DNA of 47,163 nucleotides from Nonomuraea aridisoli (GTDB lineage: Bacteria; Actinomycetota; Actinomycetes; Streptosporangiales; Streptosporangiaceae). The DNA lies in assembly GCF_003236395.1 (NCBI RefSeq), contig NZ_POUD01000035.1:1-47163 (forward strand), given 5' to 3'. Of the stretch, positions 16,145 to 24,223 are shown in pieces. The notes under the pieces were generated by a model. That model was not told where the DNA came from, did not search any database, and saw only the letters and a list, made by a program, of their open reading frames with translations. The position numbers and the translations under genes are program-made. The stretch's first letter is position 1. The number at the start of each line of letters is the position of its first letter.

Positions 16145-16312
16145 GCCGAGCTGGGCGCCACCCCGAACCAGGTGGTGCTGGCCTGGCTGATGGCCGGCGG
16201 GGTCGTCCCCATCGTGGGCGTCTCCACGCTGGAGCAGCTGGAGGAGGCCGTCGGCGCGACCGAGCTCACGCTGGAGGACGAGCTGCGCGCCCGCATGGAC
16301 GCTCCCTGCTGA
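16145..16312 (+). pseudogene. Aldo/keto reductase remnant (C-terminal 55 codons)
   Basis: The frame reads AELGATPNQVVLAWLMAGG, then VVPIVGVSTLEQLEEAVG and LTLEDELRARMD, ending with TGA at 16310-16312. This is the last helix-strand-helix portion of an aldo/keto reductase, including the GVSTLEQLEE cofactor-binding segment. An in-frame TGA lies immediately upstream (16139-16141) and no N-terminal part (TIM-barrel start, catalytic Asp, Tyr, Lys, His) is present, so the gene is broken. It lies where a MerR-controlled reductase gene would be expected, divergent from the MerR gene. Confidence 0.8.
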
Positions 16313-16318
16313 GCGGCG

Positions 16319-16942
16319 TCAGGGCAGGTGGTCGGCGAGGTAGCGGCGGACGAGCTGCTTGCACTCGGCGACGAGCTCCGGGTCGCCCCCGGGGGCGACC
16401 CGGAAGGCCAGTTGGAGCACGGCGTCCGCGGCCTCGACGGCGACCAGGAGCGCCCGGTCGAGCCCCGGGCCCGCGGGGGCGCCCAGGAGCTCGCGCGTCA
16501 GGGCGCGCAGACGCTCGGCGACGACGACGTTGTTCTCCTGCGTGTCGTCGAGCGTCCACCGGGCGCCCTCGAGGCCGGTGAGCACCTCGCCGAAGTCGAC
16601 CGCCCCGAACCCGGGCATGGTGCGCTTCATGGCGACGAACTCGTCGACGGCCAGGTCGACCAGGCCGGTCCAGTGGCCGAGGCCGGCCGACGGGATGCGC
16701 TCGGTGATCCGCTGGAGGAACGCCTCCAGGTTGCGCCAGGCCAGCGCGCGGACCAACCCCTGCTTGTCGGGGAAGAACTGGTAGAAGGTGCCGATCGGCA
16801 CCCCGGCCCGGCGGGCGACCTCTTTGGTGGTCAGCGCGTCGTAGCCGACCTCGTCGAGCAGGAGCGCGCACTCGTCGAGCATGCGCTCCACCCGTTCGGC
16901 GCTCCGGCGCTGGGCGGGGCGGCGGCGCAGGGTCTGAGTCAT
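16319..16942 (-). CDS. TetR-family transcriptional regulator
   Basis: This protein has about 207 residues, with an N-terminal TetR helix-turn-helix (residues about 15-60: ERVERMLDECALLLDEVGYDA, then TTKEVARRAGVPIGTFYQFF). The C-terminal ligand-binding region resembles the TetR_C group that ends with KQLVRRYLADHL. I chose ATG 16942 because AGGA lies nine bases upstream; ATG 16951 is also in frame. Its stop is six bases from that of the reductase remnant, on the opposite strand. It is 34 bp downstream of the secreted coiled-coil protein gene on the same strand. Target and ligand are unknown. Confidence 0.9.
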   Translation of the reverse strand: MTQTLRRRPAQRRSAERVERMLDECALLLDEVGYDALTTKEVARRAGVPIGTFYQFFPDKQGLVRALAWRNLEAFLQRITERIPSAGLGHWTGLVDLAVDEFVAMKRTMPGFGAVDFGEVLTGLEGARWTLDDTQENNVVVAERLRALTRELLGAPAGPGLDRALLVAVEAADAVLQLAFRVAPGGDPELVAECKQLVRRYLADHLP

Positions 16943-16976
16943 GACGTCCATCCTGGCCCATGCCCGGCCGCCAGGG

Positions 16977-17873
16977 TCAGAAGACCGACACGTGCACGTG
17001 GTCGTAGTGGTTGGCGGTCACGCCGCCGCGGTCGGACATCGGGTCCCAGCCGCCGCCCGACCGGATGTCGTAGTAGCGCTGCTTCCAGATGATGTACATG
17101 ACGCCGAGCCTGGGGCCGTTCTTGATCAGCCAGGCGGCCAGCGCGTCGCCGGTCGCGGCGTCGTTGCCGGTGGCCATCCGGCCGCCGCTGGACATCATGA
17201 AGTCGCAGGCCCGGCCCTTGCCGTGTTCGCCGGGGTCGCCGGGGCGCAGGCAGCCGACGCCGTACCTCATGGGGAAGTTCTGCATGATCTCGGCGCGTAC
17301 GGCGACCATGCGCTGCGTCAGGCCCTCCGAGCCGCCGGGCTGCTGGAAGCCGTACTTGGCGAGCAGGCGCTCGATCTCCTTGCGCCTGCTCTGCAGGCTC
17401 TTGATCTCCTGGCGCAGCTTCTCGATCTTCTCGTTGGCGTTGAGCTTCGCTTCTTTGGAGTCGTCGATGAGCTTCTGGATGTTGCTGACCCGCTGCGAGC
17501 GCTCCTGGGCCATGTAGTTCATGTTGGCGGCCTGCCCCAGCACCTGGTAGGGGTCGGCGCCGGGGGCGATGATCTGCAGGCCGTCGATGGGGCCGACCAT
17601 GTAGGCGGTCTGGGCGATGCGGGCGACCTCCGCCTCGGCCGCCCTGAGCCTGGCCTCCAGGTCGCCGGAGGTGTCGGTGGCCTTCTTGGCCTGGACCCTG
17701 ATCTCCTCCAGGCTCTGGATCTGCCCGCGGTAGCGCTCGTTGAGCTGGGCCGCCTGTTTGGTGAGTTTGCGCAGCTCGGTGATGGTGGGGTCGGCTGCCG
17801 CCGGACGAGGGGACGACAGTCCGAGCAGCCCGGCGAGGACGGCGACAAGAACGGCGAAGCGCCCGATCCTCAC
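16977..17873 (-). CDS. Secreted coiled-coil protein with VldE/ARB-07466-like C-terminal domain
   Basis: This 298-aa protein has a Sec signal peptide (about residues 1-27, cut near PAAA-DP). Residues about 30-185 are a long coiled coil of the kind that precedes NlpC/P60 domains in RipC/CwlO-type hydrolases. The C-terminal domain (about 190-298) has GKGRACDFM and ends with NHYDHVHVSVF; the HVH pair and upstream Asp recall the zinc-ligand pattern of M15/LAS peptidases. From memory this domain is the one classed as ARB-07466-like or VldE-like and its activity is not established. A cell-envelope role is likely. The GTG at 17873 is preceded by a purine-rich GGGGAGGGGG. Confidence 0.8.
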   Translation of the reverse strand: MRIGRFAVLVAVLAGLLGLSSPRPAAADPTITELRKLTKQAAQLNERYRGQIQSLEEIRVQAKKATDTSGDLEARLRAAEAEVARIAQTAYMVGPIDGLQIIAPGADPYQVLGQAANMNYMAQERSQRVSNIQKLIDDSKEAKLNANEKIEKLRQEIKSLQSRRKEIERLLAKYGFQQPGGSEGLTQRMVAVRAEIMQNFPMRYGVGCLRPGDPGEHGKGRACDFMMSSGGRMATGNDAATGDALAAWLIKNGPRLGVMYIIWKQRYYDIRSGGGWDPMSDRGGVTANHYDHVHVSVF

Positions 17874-18068
17874 GCCCGCCCCCTCCCCTCATAGACGGAC
17901 CGAAACTATAGAAGATGATCTTGATTTCTGTCACCCGAACCCGGGAAGTCCCGCACCATTGGCGAAGTTCGCCCGTTTTCGCGGGGGCCGCGATCCTCTT
18001 GCGCCTGTGGACAGAACATGGTTCGGTCGCCTTGACAGCAAGCATTCGGCCAGCAGGAGGCTCACGAC

Positions 18069-19502
18069 ATGCGCCAGCACGACAAGCTGTTCATCGGGGG
18101 CGAATGGGTGAACCCAGCGGGTACCGGCACGGTGGACGTCATCTCCCCCCACACCGAGGAGGTCGTCGGCCGCGTGCCTGACGGCACCGCCGAGGACATG
18201 GATCGCGCGGTCGCCGCCGCGCGGGAGGCGTTCGACCACGGGCCGTGGCCGCGGATGACGTTCGCCGAGCGGGCCGAGGTGATCGCCCGCCTGGCCGCGA
18301 TCTACAACGAGCGCCAGAGCGAGATGGCGCAGCTCATCACCGAGGAGATGGGCTCGCCGATCACCTTCTCCAACCTCGCGCAGGCGCCCCAGCCGCTCGG
18401 CATGCTGCAGTTCTACGCCGAGCTCGGCAGGACGTTCGAGCAGGAGGAGCAGCGGCCGGGCGTGTTCGGGCCGATCACCGTGCGGCGCGAGCCGGTGGGC
18501 GTGGTGGCCGCCGTGGTGCCGTGGAACGTGCCGCAGTTCGTGACCATGACGAAGGTGGCGCCCGCCCTGCTGGCCGGGTGCACGATCGTGCTCAAGCCGG
18601 CGCCCGAGACGCCGCTGGACGCGTACCTGCTGGCCGAGTGGGCGGCCGAGGCGGGCGTCCCGGCGGGCGTGTTCAACGTCGTGGTGGCCGGGCGCGAGGT
18701 CGGCGAGCACCTGGTCTCGCACCCCGGCGTGGACAAGGTGGCCTTCACCGGCTCGACGGCCGCCGGCCGGCGCATCGCGGCCATCTGCGGCGAGCAGCTC
18801 AAGCGGGTCAGCCTGGAGCTCGGCGGCAAGTCGGCCGCGATCGTCCTGGATGACGCCGACCTGGCCTCCAGCATGGGCTTCCTGTCCATGGCCTCCCTCA
18901 TGAACAACGGTCAGGCGTGCGTCGCCCAGACCCGCATCCTCGCCTCCCGCAACCGCTACGACGAGGTCGTGGACGCGGTCGCCGGCATGGTCAAGGCGCA
19001 GACCGTCGGCGACCCCGCCGACCCGGCGACCGGCATCGGCCCGCTGGTGGCCAGGCGCCAGCAGGAGCGCGTGGAGGGCTACATCAAGATCGGCATGGAC
19101 GAGGGCGCCAAGGTCGTCGTCGGCGGCCTCGACCGGCCGTACGACAAGGGCTGGTACGTCGCCCCCACGGTCTTCGCCGGCGTCTCCAACGACATGCGCA
19201 TCGCCCGCGAGGAGATCTTCGGCCCGGTCCTGGCCGTCATCCCGTACGAGGACGAGGCCGACGCGATCCGCATCGCCAACGACAGCGACTACGGCCTGGC
19301 CGGCACCGTCTGGACCGCCGACCCCGAGCACGGCATGGACGTCGCCCGCCAGGTCCGCACCGGCACGTACGGCGTCAACTGCTTCATGCTGGAGACCAAC
19401 GCGCCCTTCGGCGGCTACAAGGCCAGCGGCGTCGGCCGCGAGCTCGGCCCCGAAGGACTGAACGGCTACCTGGAGTACAAGACGATCTCGCGTCTCGGCT
19501 GA
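18069..19502 (+). CDS. NAD(P)-dependent aldehyde dehydrogenase
   Basis: This 477-aa protein oxidises an aldehyde to its acid. All active-site parts are present: Asn153 in PWNVPQF, Lys176 in LKPAPETP, Glu250 in LELGGKSAA, Cys284 in NNGQACVAQ, and EEIFGPVL in the C-terminal third. Length and motifs fit the broad ALDH family (geranial/betaine/medium-chain types); the substrate cannot be assigned. The ATG follows AGGAGG with good spacing. The gene stands alone: a strong hairpin follows it, and the upstream neighbour is divergent. Confidence 0.93.
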   Translation: MRQHDKLFIGGEWVNPAGTGTVDVISPHTEEVVGRVPDGTAEDMDRAVAAAREAFDHGPWPRMTFAERAEVIARLAAIYNERQSEMAQLITEEMGSPITFSNLAQAPQPLGMLQFYAELGRTFEQEEQRPGVFGPITVRREPVGVVAAVVPWNVPQFVTMTKVAPALLAGCTIVLKPAPETPLDAYLLAEWAAEAGVPAGVFNVVVAGREVGEHLVSHPGVDKVAFTGSTAAGRRIAAICGEQLKRVSLELGGKSAAIVLDDADLASSMGFLSMASLMNNGQACVAQTRILASRNRYDEVVDAVAGMVKAQTVGDPADPATGIGPLVARRQQERVEGYIKIGMDEGAKVVVGGLDRPYDKGWYVAPTVFAGVSNDMRIAREEIFGPVLAVIPYEDEADAIRIANDSDYGLAGTVWTADPEHGMDVARQVRTGTYGVNCFMLETNAPFGGYKASGVGRELGPEGLNGYLEYKTISRLG

Positions 19503-19515
19503 GCCTCCGCCGCGC

Positions 19516-19542
19516 CGAGGGCCCCGGGCCGCGGGGCCCTCG
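19516..19542 (+). terminator. Hairpin terminator after the aldehyde dehydrogenase gene
   Basis: CGAGGGCCCC and GGGGCCCTCG form a perfect 10-bp stem around a 7-base loop, 13 bases after the stop codon. There is no T tract, as is common for actinomycete terminators. From there to 19743 I see no gene. Confidence 0.65.
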
Positions 19543-19743
19543 CGCGGCCGGGACGCACCCAGCGCGCCCCCGCGACGCTGGATGCGGAACCCCTCGGCCG
19601 CCCGCGCCACCCCCCATGAGCACGCTCGGCGACCGCCCGACTACCAGAAGTATGTCCCAAAGCCCCGGCAAGGGCAGTTTTCTTCCGGAGGGACTTTTCT
19701 CCCGGTGGTTTCCTTCCTTACGTCCTAGATAGACGTGGATTAC

Positions 19744-20496
19744 TCAGGAAAGGTTGGCGGCAATCCATTTGCCGATCCGGTTGACGAGTTCGGGGGTGGC
19801 GGCGGTCTCCGCGTGCCCGTATCCGGGCTCGATCCACAACTCCTTGGGATCGCGCGCGCCCGCGTAGAGCTGATCGGCGTGATCCAGCGGGAAGAACGTG
19901 TCGGCGTCCCCGTGGACGATCAGCAACGGCGCCGGCGTGACCAGCGCGGCGGCCTCGTGGGGCGGCATCGGGATCGGGTCCCACGGGCCGCGGGCGATCC
20001 TGGTGCGCTTGGCGATCCGCGCCGCCCACCGCCCGACCGGCCGCTCGATGGCCCAGTGGACCTGCCGCATCGGCCGGGTGCCCCGGTAGTACCAGCGGGC
20101 CGGGCCGCTCACCGACACCACCGCGTCGACCCCGCCGCGCAGCGCGGCATGGCGTACGGCCACCGCCGCCCCCATCGAGAAGCCCACGACCGCGATCCTG
20201 GAGTAGCCCACCACGCGGGCGTGCCTGACCACGGCCTCGACGTCGAGGACCTCCAGGTCGCCGACCGTGGTCAGGCCGCCCGAGCGGCCGTGGCCGCGGA
20301 AGTCGAAGGCGAGCACGCCGCCGTAGCCGCTCAGCACGTGGACGATGCGGCGCGCGGTACGGTCGCGCCAGGAGCCGGTGAAACCGTGCGCCACCACGAT
20401 GCCCACGTCCGTGCGGCGGGACGGGGTGTGCGCGGCGTCGATGCGGACCCCGTCCTCGGTGCGCAGCATGACGGGGAAATGGGACGCGAAGGGCAT
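19744..20496 (-). CDS. Alpha/beta hydrolase
   Basis: This 250-aa enzyme has the nucleophile elbow GFSMGA, an oxyanion-region HGFTGS near residue 35, FDFRGHGRSGG, and a late DADTFFPLDHADQL plus GYGHAE, giving Ser-Asp-His. It is a serine hydrolase, probably esterase-like; no signal peptide is present, so it should be cytoplasmic. The ATG at 20496 begins MPFASHFP. It is the last gene of a likely four-gene minus-strand operon, 32 bp downstream of ANL fragment B, which itself follows the second STAND/LuxR gene. Confidence 0.88.
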   Translation of the reverse strand: MPFASHFPVMLRTEDGVRIDAAHTPSRRTDVGIVVAHGFTGSWRDRTARRIVHVLSGYGGVLAFDFRGHGRSGGLTTVGDLEVLDVEAVVRHARVVGYSRIAVVGFSMGAAVAVRHAALRGGVDAVVSVSGPARWYYRGTRPMRQVHWAIERPVGRWAARIAKRTRIARGPWDPIPMPPHEAAALVTPAPLLIVHGDADTFFPLDHADQLYAGARDPKELWIEPGYGHAETAATPELVNRIGKWIAANLS

Positions 20497-20528
20497 GAAC
20501 CCGAGCTTAGGCTCGCCCCCCGCCGAGC

Positions 20529-20903
20529 TCAGACCGGGTACGGCCGTGGCGCGCACAGGTCGTCGACGCCCACGACGACGCGGACGCGCGACTCGTCGGC
20601 CGCGTCGACGGCCGGCCCGACGTTGGAGATCATCACCCGCGCGCGGCTCCCCCGGACGAGCTCGCGCAGCGTGCCCGCGTCGAGGTCGGCGGGCAACGAC
20701 CAGATCACGCCGCCCGCGGCCGTCACCGCCACGAACGCCACCAGCAGGTCGGGCCCGGCGGGCAGGCACACGAGCACGCCGTCGCCGTCGCGCACCCCCC
20801 TGCGCCGCAGCTGAACGGTCGCCGTCGCGGACCTCTCGTCCAGCTGCTCCTCGGTGAGCGTCAGGCCGGTGACCGAGTCCACCATCACGATGCGCTCGTC
20901 CAT
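20529..20903 (-). CDS. AMP-binding (ANL)-like N-terminal fragment B
   Basis: This 124-aa protein corresponds only to the first subdomain of adenylate-forming enzymes: TLTEEQLDERSATATVQLR, then RGVRDGDGVLVCLPAGPDLL, AFVAVTAAGGVIWSLPADLD and LVRGSRARVMISN. That order (fold start, GVxxGDxV, AGG, substrate-pocket helix) is typical, but there is no P-loop and no later motif. It ends cleanly. ATG 20903 is preferred; TTG 20927 is possible. It lies between STAND/LuxR gene B (57 bp upstream) and an alpha/beta hydrolase gene. It is the shortest of three such proteins here and may be a non-enzymatic ligand- or protein-binding module. Confidence 0.75.
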   Translation of the reverse strand: MDERIVMVDSVTGLTLTEEQLDERSATATVQLRRRGVRDGDGVLVCLPAGPDLLVAFVAVTAAGGVIWSLPADLDAGTLRELVRGSRARVMISNVGPAVDAADESRVRVVVGVDDLCAPRPYPV

Positions 20904-20960
20904 ACCGCCCCACGTTAGGGAGGGCATCTCCCGGACACATGGGGCGGAATATGCAGATCC

Positions 20961-23381
20961 CTATGCAGAAGCTCTCGGAGGCGCCTGCTGGTGTTCGGCG
21001 GCCCAGACCGCGATCTGGGCGCGCGAGGTGTAACCGAGCTTCTCCATGATGTTGGCGATATGCCGGGCGACCGTCGCCGGGCTGATGACCAGCTCCGCCG
21101 CGATGGCCCGGTTGGACAGCCCCCGCGTGAGCAGGCCCGCGATCTCGTGCTCGCGCGCGGTCAGCAACGACGGGCGCACGGGCTCGGCCGGCACCGGCGC
21201 GCGCGGCGGCACCCGCTCCCCCTCCAGCACGTGGCGGGCGGCGTCGTCGGGGCTCATTGCCCGGCCGCGCGACCACAACGCGGCGGCGCGACCGTCGCCC
21301 AGCTTGGTGCGGGCCCGGCCGAGCAGCTCCTCGATGCGGATCGTGGCGGAGTGCTGGCCGATCGACTCGCGCAGCGCCGCCGCCGCCGCGGCCGCCAGCA
21401 CCGCGCCCTCCAGGTCGCCTTCGTACTCGGCCAGCACCGACAGCCCCACCAGGCAGCGGGCCACGCCCTGACGCTGGCCGGTCTCCCGGCCCAGCGCGAG
21501 GCTGGCGGCCAGGCGCTCGCGCGCGGCGGTGAACTCGTGCAACATCGCCGCCACCCGCCCGATCCTGGCCAGGCAGCGGGCCAGGTCGAGGTCGCCGCCG
21601 ACCTCGCGCAGCCACGGCTCGGCCATCTCGTACTGGGCCTTGGCGGTCACCAGGTCGCCGCGGGCCTCGGCCACCGCGCCGAGCTGCCCGGCCGTCCTGG
21701 CCATGATCCAGCGGTGGCCGTGCTCGCGCGCCCTGGCCAGCGCCTCCTCGCCGTGACGCTGCGCCTCGCGCAGGCGGCCGCGGGTCAGCGCCACCGCCGA
21801 CAGCCCGGCCAGGCCCGAGGCCTGGTTCCAGATGTCGCCGGAACGCTCGGCGATCGCCAGGCCCTGCTCGGCGTGGCACAGCGCCTCGTCGGCGCGGCCC
21901 ATGCGCAGCAGCAGCACGACCATGAGGCTGTGCACGACGCCGCGCGGGAACAGGCTGCCTGGCGCGAGTCCGGCCAGCGCCTCCCGCGCCAGCTCCAGCG
22001 CGCGGCCCAGCTCGTCGCGCGTCTCCAGCCCGTACGCCAGGCACGCCTTGGTGTAGGCGATCTCGTCCTCCGTCAGGCCGGACACGTCGAGCGCGAGCAG
22101 CCGCTCCAGCCAGCCGACGATCTCCGCCAGGTTGCCCCCGATGGGGTAGAGCCCCGTGCTGGCCCGGCACAGCCGCAGCCCCAGCCCCACCTCGCCGGAG
22201 GCGGCGGCCCAGTCGAGCGCCGCCCGCTGGTCGGGCAGGAGCGTCCTGGTCGCGGTCAGGGCCTGCAGCCGGCACGGCCACGGCACGCGCGGTTCGACCA
22301 TCTCGGTCTGGAAATAGCGCTCCTGCAGCTCGCAGAGCACGTCGAGGTGGCGCTGGCGCAGCTGCTCCTGCTCGCCGGCCTGCCGCAGCCGCTCGACGGC
22401 GAAGCACCGGATGGTCTCCAGCAGGCGGTAGCGGCTCTCGTCGCACAACACGAGCGACTTGTCGACCAGGCCGCCGAGCAGGTCGACGATCTCGCCGGCG
22501 GCGATGGGCGGCCTGGCGCAGACCCGCTCGGCCAGGTCGAGGTCGAAGTCGCCGGCGAACACCGACAGCCGGCGCAGCAGCACCTGCTCCTTGTCCGCCA
22601 GCAGGTCGTAGCTCCACTCGACGGCGGCCAGCAGCGTGCGCTGCCGGGCCGGGGCCGTGCGCCCGCCCGTGGTGAGCAGCGAGAAGCGGTCGTCGATGCG
22701 GTCGGCGATCTGCCCGGGGCTGAGCAGGCGCGTACGGGCCGCCGCCAGCTCCAGCGCCAGCGGCAGCCCGTCGAGCGCCCGGCACAGCCGCACGACGTCG
22801 GGCAGGCTCTCGGGGCCCGGCCGCGTGCCGGCCGCCGCCGCGCGGTCGAGGAAGAGCTGCACGGACTCGACGTCGGCGGTGACGTCGTCGGGCAGGTCGA
22901 GCGGCGGCACCCGCCAGATCAGCTCGCTGGCGATGCGCAGCGGCTCTCTGCTCGTGGCCAGCACGCGCACCGGCGGGCAGGCCGCGACCAGCGCCTCGAC
23001 CACCTCGGCGCACCGGTCGACCAGGTGCTCGCAGTTGTCGAGCAGCAGCAGGCAGCGCTGGTCGCGCAGCCGGTCGGTGACGGTGTCGAGCAGCGGCCGG
23101 CCTGCCTCCTCGCGTACGCCGAGCACCCGGGCGATCTCCTGGTCGACCAGCTCGGGGCGGCGCAGCCCGGCCAGCTCGACGAGCCAGACCCCGTCGGGAT
23201 GGGCGGCCGTCAGCCCGGCGGCCACCTGAAGGGCCAGCCGCGTCTTGCCGATGCCGCCGACACCACAGAGCGTGACCACGCGCGTCTCGGCGAACAGGCC
23301 GCGCAGATCATGCAGATCGCGCTCGCGGCCCACGAAACGGTTGGGATCGGCCGGAAGGTTGTGCCGGGGGGAGTCTGGCAT
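20961..23381 (-). CDS. STAND ATPase / LuxR-type transcriptional regulator B
   Basis: This 806-aa paralogue of regulator A has the same order: lead-in NLPADPNRFVGRE, Walker A GVGGIGKTRLA, Walker B CLLLLDNCEH, the LATSREPL segment, a helical TPR-like middle and a C-terminal LuxR helix-turn-helix (LTAREHEIAGLLTRGLSNRAIAAEL, last 75 residues). The two proteins align through the ATPase and HTH and diverge in the repeats, the expected place for ligand recognition. I chose ATG 23381, with AGGG upstream; the frame also extends to 23444. Neighbours in likely operon order are ANL fragment C (52 bp upstream) and ANL fragment B (57 bp downstream). Confidence 0.9.
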   Translation of the reverse strand: MPDSPRHNLPADPNRFVGRERDLHDLRGLFAETRVVTLCGVGGIGKTRLALQVAAGLTAAHPDGVWLVELAGLRRPELVDQEIARVLGVREEAGRPLLDTVTDRLRDQRCLLLLDNCEHLVDRCAEVVEALVAACPPVRVLATSREPLRIASELIWRVPPLDLPDDVTADVESVQLFLDRAAAAGTRPGPESLPDVVRLCRALDGLPLALELAAARTRLLSPGQIADRIDDRFSLLTTGGRTAPARQRTLLAAVEWSYDLLADKEQVLLRRLSVFAGDFDLDLAERVCARPPIAAGEIVDLLGGLVDKSLVLCDESRYRLLETIRCFAVERLRQAGEQEQLRQRHLDVLCELQERYFQTEMVEPRVPWPCRLQALTATRTLLPDQRAALDWAAASGEVGLGLRLCRASTGLYPIGGNLAEIVGWLERLLALDVSGLTEDEIAYTKACLAYGLETRDELGRALELAREALAGLAPGSLFPRGVVHSLMVVLLLRMGRADEALCHAEQGLAIAERSGDIWNQASGLAGLSAVALTRGRLREAQRHGEEALARAREHGHRWIMARTAGQLGAVAEARGDLVTAKAQYEMAEPWLREVGGDLDLARCLARIGRVAAMLHEFTAARERLAASLALGRETGQRQGVARCLVGLSVLAEYEGDLEGAVLAAAAAAALRESIGQHSATIRIEELLGRARTKLGDGRAAALWSRGRAMSPDDAARHVLEGERVPPRAPVPAEPVRPSLLTAREHEIAGLLTRGLSNRAIAAELVISPATVARHIANIMEKLGYTSRAQIAVWAAEHQQAPPRASA

Positions 23382-23433
23382 GTGGTCACCCTGCGTCGCG
23401 GAAGGATCACACTCTCCCACAGTGTCGCACTTT

Positions 23434-24174
23434 TCACAGGCCAAGCGAGCTGACGACGGCCCTTTCGTCGACGACGCGCAGGACGGGGTCGCCGAGCAGC
23501 CGCCTGGCCAGGTCGTACGGGGCGACCACGACGGTGGCCCGGCGCTCGGCGGCCAGCACCCGGCAGCCGATCAGGGTCGGCTCGTGGGGCACCACGACGT
23601 GGGCGCCCGCCGTCATCGCCAGGTCGATCACCCGCAGGCCGCGGAACGGCTCGCTGACCGCGTTGATCACCACGTCGTCCTTGCCGATGACCAGGCGGGT
23701 GGCGAGCCTGCGCAGGTCGGTCGCCAGCTCGTCGTTGTCGAGCAGCCGCTCGCCGTCGAGGGACAGGGCGGGCCCCGCGAGCGGCCCGAACTCGACCGTG
23801 CCGCCGGCCAGCAGCTCGGCGAACGGGGTGGCGCCCGGCGCGGGCCGCAGGGTGAAGACGTGCTCGACCTCGGCCGCCGGGGGGACGTCGTGCTGGGTGA
23901 TCAGCATGCGGGCGGGACCGGACGGCGCGAGCACCGCGATCCCGCCGGCCCAGGCGACGGCGTGCACCGCCACGGGCAGCGCCGCGCCGAGCGGGAGGTC
24001 GACCAGGACGCGGTCGCCGTAGCGCAACCCGTGATCGCGCAGCCCCCCGGCCGCGCGGCCGACCCGTCTGGCGAAGGCGGCGTACGACAGCACCTCGCCG
24101 GTCCGGACGTCGCTGACCGCCGGCTGGTCGCCCTGCATCGGTGCCGCCGCCATCACCAGCTCTGTCCAGGTCAT
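23434..24174 (-). CDS. AMP-binding (ANL)-like protein lacking the P-loop, fragment C
   Basis: This 246-aa protein starts like an acyl-CoA synthetase (PAVSDVRTGEVLSYAAFARR, GLRYGDRVLVDLPLG, AWAGGIAVLAP) and again lacks the Thr/Ser-Gly P-loop: LSLDGERLLDNDELATDL stands where it should be. It continues with DDVVINAVSEPFRGLRV and AGAHVVVPHEP and stops soon after PYDLARRLLGDP. This is the same layout and endpoint as fragment A (10695-11468), although the sequences are diverged. The shared pattern suggests a maintained non-catalytic ANL variant. It is first in a likely operon with STAND/LuxR B, fragment B and a hydrolase. A 12-bp perfect palindrome lies 37 bp upstream. Confidence 0.82.
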   Translation of the reverse strand: MTWTELVMAAAPMQGDQPAVSDVRTGEVLSYAAFARRVGRAAGGLRDHGLRYGDRVLVDLPLGAALPVAVHAVAWAGGIAVLAPSGPARMLITQHDVPPAAEVEHVFTLRPAPGATPFAELLAGGTVEFGPLAGPALSLDGERLLDNDELATDLRRLATRLVIGKDDVVINAVSEPFRGLRVIDLAMTAGAHVVVPHEPTLIGCRVLAAERRATVVVAPYDLARRLLGDPVLRVVDERAVVSSLGL

Positions 24175-24211
24175 GCCGACAATCTAGGGACCCCCGCCCG
24201 GCTTGCCATGC

Positions 24212-24223
24212 GCACAATTGTGC
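24212..24223. promoter_or_regulatory. Perfect 12-bp palindrome upstream of the ANL/LuxR operon
   Basis: GCACAATTGTGC is its own reverse complement. It lies 37 bp before the ATG of ANL fragment C and about 140 bp before typA on the other strand. It could bind a dimeric regulator; the LuxR domain of regulator B is an inferred candidate. Confidence 0.4.

Noticed and set aside
19744..23013. Minus-strand frame of about 1089 codons covering both the hydrolase and part of STAND/LuxR B
   Set aside because: Only its C-terminal 250 codons look like a protein (the alpha/beta hydrolase). The rest is an out-of-frame reading of ANL fragment B and the LuxR gene, so I do not call a fusion.
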